A DNA stretch of 46,761 nt from UBA6197 sp047638075 (GCF_047638075.1 NZ_JBLJBV010000019.1:1-46761), one strand, 5' to 3'. Positions 1 to 8,988 are shown, counted from the stretch's first letter. Notes: generated by a model not told the origin, from the letters alone. Translations and numbers: made by a program.

Positions 1-988
1 ACCGCTTTGCCTTGGTCAGCATCGCATCGGCGCGCGCGTAATTGGGCGGCAGCTTAAGCCCCCCCAGTTCCACCGCCCCGCCGACACGGATGCCCGAGCC
101 CAGCGAAGACACCACAAACCCGTGTCCGCCAAAGGTGATTTGCGTGCGCAAGTCAAACGCATCTGCGGGCAGGGTCGTGTTATAGCCGCGCTCGGTTTCC
201 AGCGGGATCTTGACCCCCGCCGTGCGCGCCAGAAGATGCGAGAAAGCGCCCGCCGCCAACACAATGCGCCCGGTCATCTTGCCAACGCTGGTCTGCACCC
301 CGCCATCAGTCAGCGCCTGCGCCTCTGCAATGACGATCTGACCGCCCGCTTCGCGGAAACGGTCGGCCAGTGCCAATGTGTAATCCAGCGGGTCCGAGAT
401 TGAATACCAACCGGGGGTAAAACTTGCATGGGTGAAGCGCGGGTCAAGGCCTGGCTGAACCTCGGCAATCTGGTCGCCCTTCAGGTGTTGCACCTCGATG
501 CCTGCCTCTGCCCGCGTTTTCCAGCCGGCAAGCGAGGCGTTGAATTCGGCTTCGCCCTCATAGACCTGCAACTGACCCTGGTGTCGCAGCATATGGGTCA
601 GACCGGCGCGGTCCAAAAACGGCTCCAGCGCGGCTTTGGAAAACCCCATCATCGCCGTCTGCGCCACCGTCGAGGCGCGCACCCTGGCCGGCCAGCTTGC
701 CCGCCAGAACCGCAGCATCCACGGCGCGATTTTTAGTGCATAGCTTGGCGGCACGCTAAGCGGGCCCAAGGGGTCAAGCAGCCATTTCGGGGCCTGCCGG
801 ATGATCCGGGGCGAGGCGAGCGGCAAGATATCGGTAAAGGCAAAGGCACCGGCGTTGCCTGCCGATGCGCCCGCGCCCGGGCCTTCGCGGTCAATGACGC
901 GGACATTCAACCTGCGGGCCTGTGCCGCCAACGCGACGGAAAGGCCAACCACACCCGCGCCGATAACGATGACATCGGGGTTATCCAT
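1..988 (-). CDS. DadA-like FAD-dependent D-amino acid oxidoreductase (3' end outside window)
   Basis: Reading the minus strand from an ATG at 988 gives an uninterrupted frame to base 1. The N-terminus has a Rossmann dinucleotide-binding motif (VIVIGAGVVGLSVALAA) and then the GASxGNAG stretch typical of DadA-type D-amino acid dehydrogenases. About 329 residues are visible and the C-terminus lies beyond the window. Its start codon overlaps the stop of the upstream ABC ATPase (TGATG), so it is the last visible gene of the importer operon. The family oxidises D-amino acids or cyclic imino acids to imines at the membrane. With the dehydrogenases at 4127 and 5836, a cis-4-hydroxy-D-proline dehydrogenase is a plausible role (inference); general D-amino acid dehydrogenase is the alternative. 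Confidence 0.88.
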   Translation of the reverse strand, partial: MDNPDVIVIGAGVVGLSVALAAQARRLNVRVIDREGPGAGASAGNAGAFAFTDILPLASPRIIRQAPKWLLDPLGPLSVPPSYALKIAPWMLRFWRASWPARVRASTVAQTAMMGFSKAALEPFLDRAGLTHMLRHQGQLQVYEGEAEFNASLAGWKTRAEAGIEVQHLKGDQIAEVQPGLDPRFTHASFTPGWYSISDPLDYTLALADRFREAGGQIVIAEAQALTDGGVQTSVGKMTGRIVLAAGAFSHLLARTAGVKIPLETERGYNTTLPADAFDLRTQITFGGHGFVVSSLGSGIRVGGAVELGGLKLPPNYARADAMLTKAKR

Positions 989-1710
989 CAGCGCACACTC
1001 GCCAGAAATTTCTGCGTTTCAGCGTGCTGCGGCGCGCCAAAGAACTTATCGGGGGTGTTGATTTCGGCCATGATCCCTTGGTGGAAAAACGCGACCCGGT
1101 CTGAAACATCGCGGGCAAAGCCCATTTCGTGGGTGACGCAGATCATTGTCATACCCTCATCCGCCAGCAATTTCAGCGTATCCAGAACTTCGCCCACCAG
1201 TTGCGGGTCAAGCGCCGAGGTTACCTCGTCAAACAGCATGTAGGCGGGTGACATCGCCAATGCACGGGCAATCGCCATACGCTGCTGTTGCCCGCCCGAC
1301 AGGCGCCCCGGATAGACCGACAGCTTTTCACCCAGACCCACATGGGTCAGTTGCTTGATGCCGATTTCCTCGGCCTCGGCTTTGCTCATGCCCAGCACCT
1401 TGCGCGGGGCCAGGGTGACGTTTTCCAGCACGGTCAGATGCGGAAAGGCGTTGAACTGCTGAAACACGATGCCAACCTTGCGGCGCAGTTTGTTCAGGTC
1501 AGTGCTTTTCGCGTGAACCTCGGTGCCGTCAATAAAGATCTTGCCGGCGTTGATCGGCTCCAACCCGTTGATGCAGGTCAGCAGGGTCGATTTGCCCGAC
1601 CCCGAGCCACCGATCACTGATACCACCTCGCCTTTGTCAACGGTCAGGTTGATCCCTTTCAGCACCTCAAGCGGGCCAAAGGATTTGCGAACGTCTTTAA
1701 TCTCAATCAT
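988..1710 (-). CDS. Polar amino-acid ABC transporter ATP-binding protein
   Basis: A 240-residue ATPase of the His/Glu/Gln/opine importer family. Visible are Walker A (GGSGSGKST), the signature LSGGQQQR, Walker B (YMLFDEVTSALDP) and the switch His (CVTHE). I chose ATG 1710 (MIEIKDVRKSFG) because it matches the family N-terminus and has GGTGG upstream; a longer in-frame start at 1752 would add 14 unlikely residues. The gene overlaps the upstream permease by 8 bases and the downstream oxidoreductase by one, which indicates translational coupling. It would energise the two permeases at 1703-3032. Confidence 0.95.
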   Translation of the reverse strand: MIEIKDVRKSFGPLEVLKGINLTVDKGEVVSVIGGSGSGKSTLLTCINGLEPINAGKIFIDGTEVHAKSTDLNKLRRKVGIVFQQFNAFPHLTVLENVTLAPRKVLGMSKAEAEEIGIKQLTHVGLGEKLSVYPGRLSGGQQQRMAIARALAMSPAYMLFDEVTSALDPQLVGEVLDTLKLLADEGMTMICVTHEMGFARDVSDRVAFFHQGIMAEINTPDKFFGAPQHAETQKFLASVR

Positions 1711-2356
1711 TCTCACGCCACCTTTTTTCGAGTTGGCCGCCAAGCCGGGCAATAGGGAAGCTCAGGATAAAGTAGATTGCACCTGTCACCAGCAAGATGA
1801 ACATCGGCTCTTGCAGGCGGGTCACAAGGATCTGCGATGCGCGCAACAGCTCGATCAGGCCCAGCCACAGCACCAGTGCGCTGTCTTTCATCACGCCAAG
1901 GGTCAGGCCGATCCAACTGGGAAGGCCGACGCGCAGCGCCATGGGAAAGACGATATGGGTCATGTCCTGACCCCAGCTCAGCCCCAAAGAGCGGGCCGCG
2001 CGACGCGTCACCATCGGCACCGCCGCAATCGCCCCGCGCACGATTTCCGTGCAATAGGCCGAGGTATAAAGCGATAGCACGATGCAGGACGTGGTAAAGG
2101 GCGGCATGTTCAGCCCGACGATGGCCTGAAACGCATTGGCCAAAACCAGTTGGATCAGCAGCGGAACCGAGCGGAAGATATCCAGAAGGAAGGTCAGCGG
2201 CAGCGCCAGCCACGGGCTGATCTGGCTACGGATCACGCCAAACAGCATGCCCAGCAAGGTGCCGCCAACAACGGCCACGGCAGTGACGGCCAGCGTCATG
2301 CCGGCACCTTTGGCCAGAAACATCAGATCGTTCAGGGTTAGTGCGGTGTCAAACAT
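1703..2356 (-). CDS. Amino-acid ABC transporter permease (HisM/GlnP type)
   Basis: A 217-residue inner-membrane permease with several hydrophobic helices. The EAA-like loop (EIVRGAIAAVPMVTRRAARSLGLS) contacts the ATPase in this family. It is the second permease of a heterodimeric pair, 10 bases downstream of the first (2367-3032), and its 3' end overlaps the ATPase gene by 8 bases. It transports a polar or imino amino acid delivered by the binding protein at 3090; the substrate cannot be read from the sequence. Confidence 0.93.
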   Translation of the reverse strand: MFDTALTLNDLMFLAKGAGMTLAVTAVAVVGGTLLGMLFGVIRSQISPWLALPLTFLLDIFRSVPLLIQLVLANAFQAIVGLNMPPFTTSCIVLSLYTSAYCTEIVRGAIAAVPMVTRRAARSLGLSWGQDMTHIVFPMALRVGLPSWIGLTLGVMKDSALVLWLGLIELLRASQILVTRLQEPMFILLVTGAIYFILSFPIARLGGQLEKRWREND

Positions 2357-2366
2357 GGCTGCCTCC

Positions 2367-3032
2367 TCAATACCGGAACATGCGCCATGCGATCAGCCTT
2401 GCGCCAATCGTCACCGCTTTTGCAATCAGATAATAAAGCACCGCCGCGAGCGCGAAAAACTCGAACGTGCGGAAACTGCGAACGTTCAGATCCTGGGTCA
2501 CCCCCGCAAGGTCAGAGTTCAGCCCGACCGTGATCCCAAGCGAGGTCATCAGGATCGCCCAGACCATCTGGTTCGTGGTCGGCAAAAACGCGATGCGGAA
2601 CATTTGCGGCAATATGATCAGACGAAAGGCCTGTACCTGCCGCATTCCCAGCGACCGTGCCGCCCGCACCTGCGTGCCTGGAATGGCGCGCAAGGAACCG
2701 CGAAAGGTTTCGGCCAGATAGCCTGCGTTGTTAAAGGTGATCCCAGCCAAAAGCGCGATATAGGGGCTAAGGTGAATACCGAAAGTGCCCAAGCCGAAAT
2801 GCGCCATATAGATCTGAAACAGCGCCGGCGTGTTTCGCGCCACCTCGACCCATGCGGTTGCCGGGGCCCGCAGCCAGCGCGATGGGGAATTGCGGGCCAC
2901 CGCCAGCAACACCGCAAAGGTGATGCCGATCAGCATCGATAAAATCGCGATCTGAAGGGTTACGACCGCCCCGTCCAGCATCTGCGGCAAGGCCCGTAGC
3001 GCCTGACGCCATTGGAATGTGTAATTGAACAT
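2367..3032 (-). CDS. Amino-acid ABC transporter permease (HisQ/GlnP type)
   Basis: A 221-residue permease paralogous to the one at 1703. The conserved cytoplasmic loop is visible (ETFRGSLRAIPGTQVRAARSLGM), followed by the proline-containing FRLIILPQM segment usual for this family. It lies 57 bases downstream of the binding-protein gene and 10 bases upstream of the second permease, so all belong to one operon. Substrate is unknown; context suggests an amino or imino acid used by the downstream oxidoreductase. Confidence 0.93.
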   Translation of the reverse strand: MFNYTFQWRQALRALPQMLDGAVVTLQIAILSMLIGITFAVLLAVARNSPSRWLRAPATAWVEVARNTPALFQIYMAHFGLGTFGIHLSPYIALLAGITFNNAGYLAETFRGSLRAIPGTQVRAARSLGMRQVQAFRLIILPQMFRIAFLPTTNQMVWAILMTSLGITVGLNSDLAGVTQDLNVRSFRTFEFFALAAVLYYLIAKAVTIGARLIAWRMFRY

Positions 3033-3089
3033 CGCTGCCCCATGGGTGGGAGGAATGTGGGGAAGGGGGCCCTAAGGCCCCCGACCGCA

Positions 3090-3896
3090 TTAACGGTAGA
3101 CTTTGGAAACGGTCAGATCGGGGGCGTCACCGCCAACCCATTTTTCAAACAGTTCCTGATAGCGACCGGTGCGAACCTGCTGGTTGATGAACAGATCGAG
3201 GTAGTTCAGCAGGCCGTATTCATTGCGAAGCGCGATCAGCGCGACATAGTCGACGTCATAGGGCGCATCGCCCTTGATCGTCAGGCCCGGATAGGAACCC
3301 GACGCCACAACCGACGATGCCACGGTCGAGGTCACGACGGTCGCATCGATCTGGCCTTGCGACAGGGCCAGAAACACATCCGCCTGCGACTGATACGGAC
3401 GGTAGCTGCCTTCACCCCATTCCTTGACGTTGCCTTCCAGCGCAATGCCTTCAAACGTGCCGGCAACAGAGCCCACGGTCTTGCCCTTGAGGCCGTCAAA
3501 ATCGGTGATGCCGGCGTCTTCGCGGGTCAGCACAACGTTGGTGAAGGCGAAATAGGGGATGGTAAAGCCGGCGGTCTTGGCCCGCTCCAGCGTGTCCGAA
3601 GTCGAGGCGACGCCAACATCGGCCCGGCCCGAAACCAGCGCGGGGATACGGTCGGGGAACGGCGTTTCGACGATTTCGGCCTCAACCCCCAGCGCAGCGG
3701 CCAGATCGCGGCAATAGTCCACATCAAAGCCGATCGGATTGTTGTCAGCGTCGCGCGACCCCATCGGCGGGAAATCAAGCGTCACGGCGCAGCGCAGCGT
3801 CCCCGAACCCATGATGTCGTCCAGTTTGTCCGCATTGGCGGCGGTGGCAAGGCAGGCAGCAGCCAAAAGGCTACCCGTCATGAGCGTCAGTTTCAT
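3090..3896 (-). CDS. Periplasmic amino-acid-binding protein (family 3 solute-binding protein)
   Basis: A 268-residue protein with a clear Sec signal peptide (MKLTLMTGSLLAAACLATAANA) and a mature family 3 fold. Visible are GTLRCAVTLDFPPMGSRDADNNPIGFDVDYCRDLAAALG, which is the usual first lobe, and GLKGKTVGSVAGTFEG in the second. It is the first gene of the ABC operon, with a GGGAG ribosome-binding site and a promoter/operator region upstream (3945-4006). It delivers the substrate to the permease pair in the periplasm. The ligand is not decidable by eye. Confidence 0.94.
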   Translation of the reverse strand: MKLTLMTGSLLAAACLATAANADKLDDIMGSGTLRCAVTLDFPPMGSRDADNNPIGFDVDYCRDLAAALGVEAEIVETPFPDRIPALVSGRADVGVASTSDTLERAKTAGFTIPYFAFTNVVLTREDAGITDFDGLKGKTVGSVAGTFEGIALEGNVKEWGEGSYRPYQSQADVFLALSQGQIDATVVTSTVASSVVASGSYPGLTIKGDAPYDVDYVALIALRNEYGLLNYLDLFINQQVRTGRYQELFEKWVGGDAPDLTVSKVYR

Positions 3897-3944
3897 CAGT
3901 CTCTCTCCCTAAGTGGCGATGATTATGATTCGCTTGGTCTGGTA

Positions 3945-3973
3945 ACTATGTGGACACAGAAGGTTTGAATCAA
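3945..3973 (-). promoter_or_regulatory. Putative sigma-70 promoter of the amino-acid ABC operon
   Basis: On the minus strand TTGATT (3973-3968) and CATAGT (3950-3945) are separated by 17 bases and lie about 50 bases upstream of the binding-protein start at 3896. The 19-bp operator at 3988-4006 begins 15 bases upstream of the -35 box. Match quality is moderate and transcription start is not known. Confidence 0.45.
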
Positions 3974-3987
3974 CAAAAAATATTACC

Positions 3988-4006
3988 TGTATATATCTTG
4001 TATAAT
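3988..4006. promoter_or_regulatory. Putative GntR-type operator, copy 1
   Basis: The minus strand reads ATTATACAAGATATATACA. Aligned without gaps to the operator at 5737-5755 it matches at 13 of 19 positions, including the shared core ATACAA-n-AT-n-TAT-n-CA. It lies directly upstream of the ABC operon promoter. The dyad is imperfect here and clean at 5737. The cognate regulator is not in the window. Confidence 0.45.
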
Positions 4007-4045
4007 TCTTGAGGCGACCACGATCCCGTCATGCCACAAAAACGC

Positions 4046-4086
4046 AAAAAGCCACCGGCCCCGGTAAGAATACCGGGCCCGATGGC
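4046..4086 (-). terminator. Rho-independent terminator of the dehydrogenase gene
   Basis: Downstream of the gene ending at 4127 the minus strand can fold a strong GC-rich hairpin: GCCA, GGGCCCGGTA, a TTCT loop, then TACCGGGGCC and TGGC, with one bulge and a small internal loop. It is followed by TTTTTGCGTTTTT. It separates the dehydrogenase transcript from the ABC operon promoter. Confidence 0.75.
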
Positions 4087-4126
4087 GCGTGCTTGGCCAA
4101 TTGCGATGCAATTTGTCAGGTAGGCG

Positions 4127-5644
4127 TCAGCCCATCATGTCTTGCGGCAACAGATCGGCAGGCATGTTCTGATAGGCGACAGGACGCAGGAACCGGCGAA
4201 TGGAAAGCGTGCCGACGCTGGTCGCGCCAAAGTTGGTGCTGGCGGGGTAGGGGCCGCCGTGAACCATGGAATCGACAACCTCGACCCCGGTGGGAAAGCC
4301 GTTGACCAGCACCCGACCGGCCTTGCGCTCCAGCACGGGGCGTAGCGCGCGGGCGGCCTCCATATCCCCTTCATCCATATGCAGGGTTGCTGTCAGCTGC
4401 CCCTCAAAGCCCTTGGCGAGCGTGACCATTTCGTCGACCGAGCCAACCCGAACGATCAGACCCAGCGGGCCAAAAACCTCTTCGCTCAGGCCGTGGGCTT
4501 GCGCAAAGACGGCGCCGGTCGTCTCAAAGAGGTTCGGGCTGACGCTGCGCCCCTCGGTGGCTTCGCCCATAAGCTGGCCGACCGAATTGGAACCGGCAAA
4601 GCGGGCCTGCCCTTCATGATAGGCTTGGGCGATGCCGGGGGTCAGCATCATCTGCGGTGCAACCTTTTCCAGCGCGTCCTTGGCCGAGGCGGCAAAACGG
4701 TCGGCATCTGGCCCTTCGATCACGATCGCGATGCCCGGATTGGTGCAAAACTGACCGGCGCCCATGGTCAACGACCCTGCCCAGCCCTGGCCCATGCTGT
4801 CGGCGCGCGCGGCGGCGGCCTCTGGCAGGATGAACATCGGATTGACTGACCCCAGTTCGCCAAAGAAGGGAATCGGTTCAGGGCGCGCTGCGCACAGATC
4901 AAACAGCGCCCGCCCACCAGCGAGGCTACCGGTAAAGCCGACGGCCTTGATCAGCGGGTGCTGCACGAGTGACTGCCCCACGTCGCGCTTGCCGCCCTGG
5001 ATCATCGAAAATACGCCTTTGGGCATGCCGGTCTTTTCAACGGCGGCCTTGATTGCGTCGGCCACGATTTCGCCCGTGCCGGGATGGGCCGAGTGGCCCT
5101 TGACCACAACCGGGCAACCCGCTGCAAGTGCGGCTGCCGTGTCGCCCCCTGCCACCGAAAACGCGAGCGGGAAGTTCGAGGCCCCAAAAACCGCCACCGG
5201 GCCAATCGGCTGCTGGACCATCACAATTTCCGGGCGCGGTGCGGGTTGACGGTCTGGCAGGGCCGGATCAACGCGGCGGTCCAGATAGTCGCCCTTCAGA
5301 ATATGCGAGGCGAACAGCCGAAGCTGGCCCACGGTGCGGCCGCGCTCGCCTTGAAGGCGGGCTTCGGGCAGGCCGGTTTCCTGGCTGCCGATCTGGGTGA
5401 TGGCGTCGGCGCGCGCGTCAATCTCATCGGCGATGGCGTTCAGGAATGCGGCGCGGTCGGCGCGGCTGGTGTAGGCGTAGATCCAGAACGCGTCTTCTGC
5501 GGCGTCGCAGGCGCGGTTCACCAGGTCGACGGTGCCAACGCAAAAATCATGCGCAGGGCCGGTCGCCGGTTCTGATTTGAAGGTTTGATCGCTGCCGATC
5601 CAGTCGCCGGCGATCAAATGCTTGCCATGGGGGGTAAAGCTCAT
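4127..5644 (-). CDS. Alpha-ketoglutarate semialdehyde dehydrogenase-type aldehyde dehydrogenase
   Basis: A 505-residue aldehyde dehydrogenase. ATG 5644 (MSFTPHGKHLIAGDW) matches the family start; a longer in-frame reading to 5860 crosses the intergenic operator and is rejected. Visible are the NAD site (VAVFGASNFPLAFSVAGGD), VVVKGHSAHPGT, the Glu region FFGELGSVNP and the catalytic Cys in GAGQFCTNPG. The GASNFPLAFS and FFGELGSVNP signatures are those of 2,5-dioxovalerate dehydrogenases, which oxidise alpha-ketoglutarate semialdehyde to 2-oxoglutarate as the last step of hydroxyproline or sugar-acid breakdown. It is transcribed away from the gene at 5836 with an operator between, and ends at a good terminator. 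Confidence 0.88.
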   Translation of the reverse strand: MSFTPHGKHLIAGDWIGSDQTFKSEPATGPAHDFCVGTVDLVNRACDAAEDAFWIYAYTSRADRAAFLNAIADEIDARADAITQIGSQETGLPEARLQGERGRTVGQLRLFASHILKGDYLDRRVDPALPDRQPAPRPEIVMVQQPIGPVAVFGASNFPLAFSVAGGDTAAALAAGCPVVVKGHSAHPGTGEIVADAIKAAVEKTGMPKGVFSMIQGGKRDVGQSLVQHPLIKAVGFTGSLAGGRALFDLCAARPEPIPFFGELGSVNPMFILPEAAAARADSMGQGWAGSLTMGAGQFCTNPGIAIVIEGPDADRFAASAKDALEKVAPQMMLTPGIAQAYHEGQARFAGSNSVGQLMGEATEGRSVSPNLFETTGAVFAQAHGLSEEVFGPLGLIVRVGSVDEMVTLAKGFEGQLTATLHMDEGDMEAARALRPVLERKAGRVLVNGFPTGVEVVDSMVHGGPYPASTNFGATSVGTLSIRRFLRPVAYQNMPADLLPQDMMG

Positions 5645-5736
5645 ATCCGCGTTCCTTGTGCCGTTTTCTAAAAGCCCGCTGTCGGGAGGGTTGTGGTAAG
5701 TTTGGGCATATTGGGTGCCTTGCAAACCTTTTCTTA

Positions 5737-5755
5737 TGCATACAATATGTATGCA
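5737..5755. promoter_or_regulatory. Putative GntR-type operator, copy 2 (clean dyad)
   Basis: TGCATAC-AATAT-GTATGCA is a perfect 7-bp inverted repeat with a 5-bp spacer, in the 191-bp gap between the divergent starts at 5644 and 5836. The form resembles FadR/FCD-type GntR operators. A related sequence lies at 3988-4006 in front of the ABC operon, so one regulator may control both units. Confidence 0.6.
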
Positions 5756-5835
5756 ATGACGCAACCCACTTGGGCCAGAACATATCACGCTTTTACAAAA
5801 AAGCGGGGGCCGAACAATAGAAAAGGAATGGTTTG

Positions 5836-6870
5836 ATGAGCGTAGCGACGATTCTGACAACAGCCGCCCTGACCGAGATGGTCGAAGATATTTTCACCAA
5901 TGCAGGGTTCAGCGCGACGCAGGCCGGCCCTATTGCCCGCGTCATCGTCGCAGGCGAACGCGATGCGTGCAAATCGCATGGGGTCTACCGGATCGAGGGC
6001 TGTTTGCGGACCCTTAAGATGGGCAAGGTAGTGCCCGATGCGGTGCCGGTTCTGAGCCAGGACGATTCTGCGATCGTGCGGGTAGAGGCGAAGGGCGGTT
6101 TTGCCAACCCGGCGTTCGAATTGGGCGCACCGGTCTTGGCCGAGCGAGCGCGGGCCTTGGGGCTAGCGGCGCTGGTGATCAATGATTGCAACCATTTCTC
6201 GGCGCTGTGGCCAGAGATCGAGGCGCTGACGGATATGGGGCTGGCGGCGATTGCGATGTGCCCCAGCTATGCAACGGTGGCGCCGACCGGTGGCACAAAG
6301 CCGGTGTTGGGCACCAACCCGCTGGCCTTTGGCTGGCCGCGCAAAGGGCGGATGCCCTATGTCTTTGACTTTGCAACCAGTGTTGCCGCGCGCGGTGAGG
6401 TAGAATTGCACCGCCGCGCTGGCACGCCGCTGCCCGAAGGTTGGGCCGTTGACCCCGATGGCCAACCGACTACCAACCCCGATCTGGCGTTGGCCGGGGC
6501 GATGCTGCCTTTCGGCGGGCACAAGGGTTCTGCGATTTCCACGATGATCGAATTGTTGGCCGGGGTCATGATCGGTGATCTGACCAGCCCCGAAGCGTTG
6601 GAATTTCTGGGTGCCACAACGATTACGCCACGCCACGGCGAACTGATCATCGCGTTTTGTCCCGAAAAATTTGCAGCCGGGCGCGGCGCCAACACGCTGG
6701 ACCGGGCCGAAACCCTGTTCGAGACGTTTATAGGTCAGGGTGCGCGCCTGCCATCACAGCGCCGCTTCGCGGCACGCGGTAAGGCATTGGCAAACGGAAT
6801 TTCGCTAAACGCCGATGAAATGGCGCAGTTGGAGCGTCTGCGGCGCGATGGGATGGATGCGGTAAGTTAG
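5836..6870 (+). CDS. Ldh-family (malate/L-lactate dehydrogenase-like) oxidoreductase, possible imine reductase
   Basis: A 344-residue member of the Ldh_2 family, which uses NAD(P)H and is not related to classical lactate dehydrogenase. Visible are ACKSHGVYRIEG with the conserved His, INDCNHFSALWPEIE, GTNPLAFGWP and FGGHKGSAISTMIELLAG. Family members include malate, ureidoglycolate and delta1-pyrroline-2-carboxylate/piperideine-2-carboxylate reductases. The context favours the cyclic-imine reductase subgroup, which would act on the product of the DadA-like enzyme (inference). ATG 5836 has AAGGA eight bases upstream; a TTG immediately before it is not needed. Confidence 0.85.
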   Translation: MSVATILTTAALTEMVEDIFTNAGFSATQAGPIARVIVAGERDACKSHGVYRIEGCLRTLKMGKVVPDAVPVLSQDDSAIVRVEAKGGFANPAFELGAPVLAERARALGLAALVINDCNHFSALWPEIEALTDMGLAAIAMCPSYATVAPTGGTKPVLGTNPLAFGWPRKGRMPYVFDFATSVAARGEVELHRRAGTPLPEGWAVDPDGQPTTNPDLALAGAMLPFGGHKGSAISTMIELLAGVMIGDLTSPEALEFLGATTITPRHGELIIAFCPEKFAAGRGANTLDRAETLFETFIGQGARLPSQRRFAARGKALANGISLNADEMAQLERLRRDGMDAVS

Positions 6871-7556
6871 CCTCAAAAACGAACCAGCCTGGCAAACGCA
6901 AAACGGCTTTGAAGCCCCGCTTCAGGCCTTTTGCTGCTGGCTGGCCCTGCGTTATGGCCTGCGTCGAACTGCCGCGCTGATGGCTGACAGGCTGGCTTCA
7001 CAAGCCCGGCTGTTCGGCAGTGAACGGATGCCGGTTCACCAAGGCCTACAGGTTCACTTCATGCAGCCACAGGAAGCGCGTCGCACCGGTGCATGAAAGC
7101 CCGGTCCGGTTTTTTCTGGCGCACGGCCTGCGACAAGCGTTCTGACTGCCTAGCTGACTACCGATGCGCAGTATCAATGGGCAGCCAATTTGGTGCAGGC
7201 GCATGAAAGATGTGGGTCACGTTACCGCGCGCGCCAAGCGCACACGGGGAGACATGCACGAGACTGGGTGAGACGGCTAGACCATAAGGTGCGGTGTCTT
7301 CATGGCGGTCTGAGCGTGCATGAATACCATGGGCTGCGTGCCCCTTTGTGACCGTATACCCTTGGTTGTTTGTAACTTTCGGTACGGTAACAGGAATATC
7401 TGAAAATTGTTTGCGGCCCGAACTTGTTCTTCGGTCATGTTGGAGAGCAACTCAACGTGCCGCCATGTCCAGCCGCCATGTCCAACGGTTTGCCAATCCA
7501 ACTGCACGCAACGCCGTTTTCCCGGCGTGCTGACGATGTGGCGCGCGCCCCATCCG
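6871..7556. other. 686-bp stretch without a confident gene
   Basis: No intact gene is recognised. A coding-like frame from about 6881 to 7096 on the plus strand is rich in Arg, Leu and Ala and has no start or recognisable domain. It may be a decayed gene, but I could not assign a family. At 7511-7528 a small hairpin (ACGCCG, TTTTCC, CGGCGT) lies just past the end of the phosphatase gene without a convincing U-tract. Confidence 0.4.
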
Positions 7557-8882
7557 CTAATCTGCCCTTTCCTTGATGTCACGAAATTCAAGGAACGCGC
7601 CCGAGATGTCGTCTGCCATGTCGCCCTCCACAAAGCTGTTCAAGTCCCACATCAGCCCCTCTAAAAATGCGGGTCCGCCCAAAAGCGCGTATTGCACCAT
7701 CATTGCTGCCAAGCCATCTTCACTCAACATTTCGCCCTTCGGGTTGATGGCTTCGGTAATCCCATCCGACATTAGAAACAGGCGATCCCCCGGAGTCAGG
7801 GTGACGTCAAAACTTTCATAGCTGGCACCTTCCAACAGGCCCACGGGCAGGCCGCCGCTGCCAACATACTCGACTGATCCATCCGCGCGCAAAACTGCTG
7901 GATGCGGGTGGCCCGCCTGAACAAGTTGAACGCGCCCCGTAGCTAGATCGACGTCAGCATAGATCAATGTGAAATAGCTTTCGGTTTCCATTTCCTCCAG
8001 GACCAGCGTGTTCAGGTGGGCTGCCAATTCGTGAGGCGCGATGGCATCAAAGGTGCCGTCCTCGTTTTGGATCAGGGCAATATTCTGTTCAGGCGTGTGC
8101 CCCGACAGATAGCCGGCCAGCCGCGCGGTCATCAGCGCCGACGTGATGCCATGGCCAGAAACGTCAATGCCATATATTGCGACCCGCTGGGCGTTGATCG
8201 GGAAAAACCCCACCAAATCGCCCCCCACATGCCCAGAGGGGCGTAAAAGCAACGACACTTCTGCGTTGCCAAAGCTACGATGGCGCTCCTTGACCAGGCT
8301 TTGCTGAAGCTTGCAAGCCTCGGTCAGGTCGCGGTCGATAGAGTCGTAAAGACCCTGCAACTCAGCCAGTGTCGAAGATACCAGCCGATTCTTTTGTCTC
8401 AACTCGCGCTCCATCCACAAGATGCGCTCGCCCGCAGCCAAGCGCGCGCGCAACTCGTCGCCATTGACGGGTTTGGCCAGAAAGTCGTCAGCCCCACTTT
8501 GCAGCCCCAATGCTACCGCATTTTTTTCGGTTTTGGAGGTTAACAAGACGAAATAGCCATAGCTCTGCCGTGGCATCGCGCGAAATGCCCGGCAAAACTC
8601 GATGCCAGACATGCCCGGCATCATCCAGTCTGACAGCACCAGATCGGGCTCGATCGTTGCGCAAATCTTCAATGCTTCTTCGGCGGATGCCGCTTCTAGC
8701 ACCTCATACCCTGAGCGCGCCAGCAGTGTCGTTAATATCCGGCGTTGCATTCGACTGTCGTCTACGACCAGCACGCGCCGGCTGATACCTTCTTGAGGTA
8801 GGTCCTGAGCGCAGGTGGGAATGGGCTGATGCGGCACTTGAGCAACCTGTTCTTCGGGATGGCCTGATGAACGTAAGGGCAA
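7557..8882 (-). CDS. Response regulator fused to SpoIIE/PP2C-type serine phosphatase (RsbU/HsbR-like)
   Basis: A 441-residue protein if the TTG at 8882 is used; GTG at 8837 is a possible alternative, so the start is uncertain. The N-terminal receiver domain (about residues 36-150) shows the acidic pair VVDD, phospho-Asp in VLSD85WMMPG and Lys in FLAKPVN. A linker helix leads to a PP2C-like phosphatase: GGDLVGFF, IYGIDVSGHGITSALMTA, MSDGITEA and the final DDIS, which are the metal-binding Asp sites. Such proteins dephosphorylate an anti-sigma-factor antagonist in partner-switching pathways. The divergent Hpt gene at 8989 is a likely phosphorelay partner. No anti-sigma or antagonist gene is adjacent. 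Confidence 0.9.
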   Translation of the reverse strand: MPLRSSGHPEEQVAQVPHQPIPTCAQDLPQEGISRRVLVVDDSRMQRRILTTLLARSGYEVLEAASAEEALKICATIEPDLVLSDWMMPGMSGIEFCRAFRAMPRQSYGYFVLLTSKTEKNAVALGLQSGADDFLAKPVNGDELRARLAAGERILWMERELRQKNRLVSSTLAELQGLYDSIDRDLTEACKLQQSLVKERHRSFGNAEVSLLLRPSGHVGGDLVGFFPINAQRVAIYGIDVSGHGITSALMTARLAGYLSGHTPEQNIALIQNEDGTFDAIAPHELAAHLNTLVLEEMETESYFTLIYADVDLATGRVQLVQAGHPHPAVLRADGSVEYVGSGGLPVGLLEGASYESFDVTLTPGDRLFLMSDGITEAINPKGEMLSEDGLAAMMVQYALLGGPAFLEGLMWDLNSFVEGDMADDISGAFLEFRDIKERAD

Positions 8883-8988
8883 AAGAGTTAAGGTGCGGTG
8901 AAGCCTCGTCGCCTTTTGGTCTTAACGCTTCGGCAATCTTTGTGCCCTAGGTTTGCAGATGGTGAAGGCGTGAATGGTGGAGGTGGGG

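Noticed and set aside
5645..5860. N-terminal extension of the aldehyde dehydrogenase
   Set aside because: It runs through the operator and into the divergent gene and has no family similarity.
6871..7300. Decayed IS5-type transposase
   Set aside because: A Leu/Arg-rich frame gave a faint impression of one, but no motif could be matched.
7277..7633. 118-residue minus-strand frame
   Set aside because: It overlaps the end of the phosphatase gene in another frame and has no recognisable domain.
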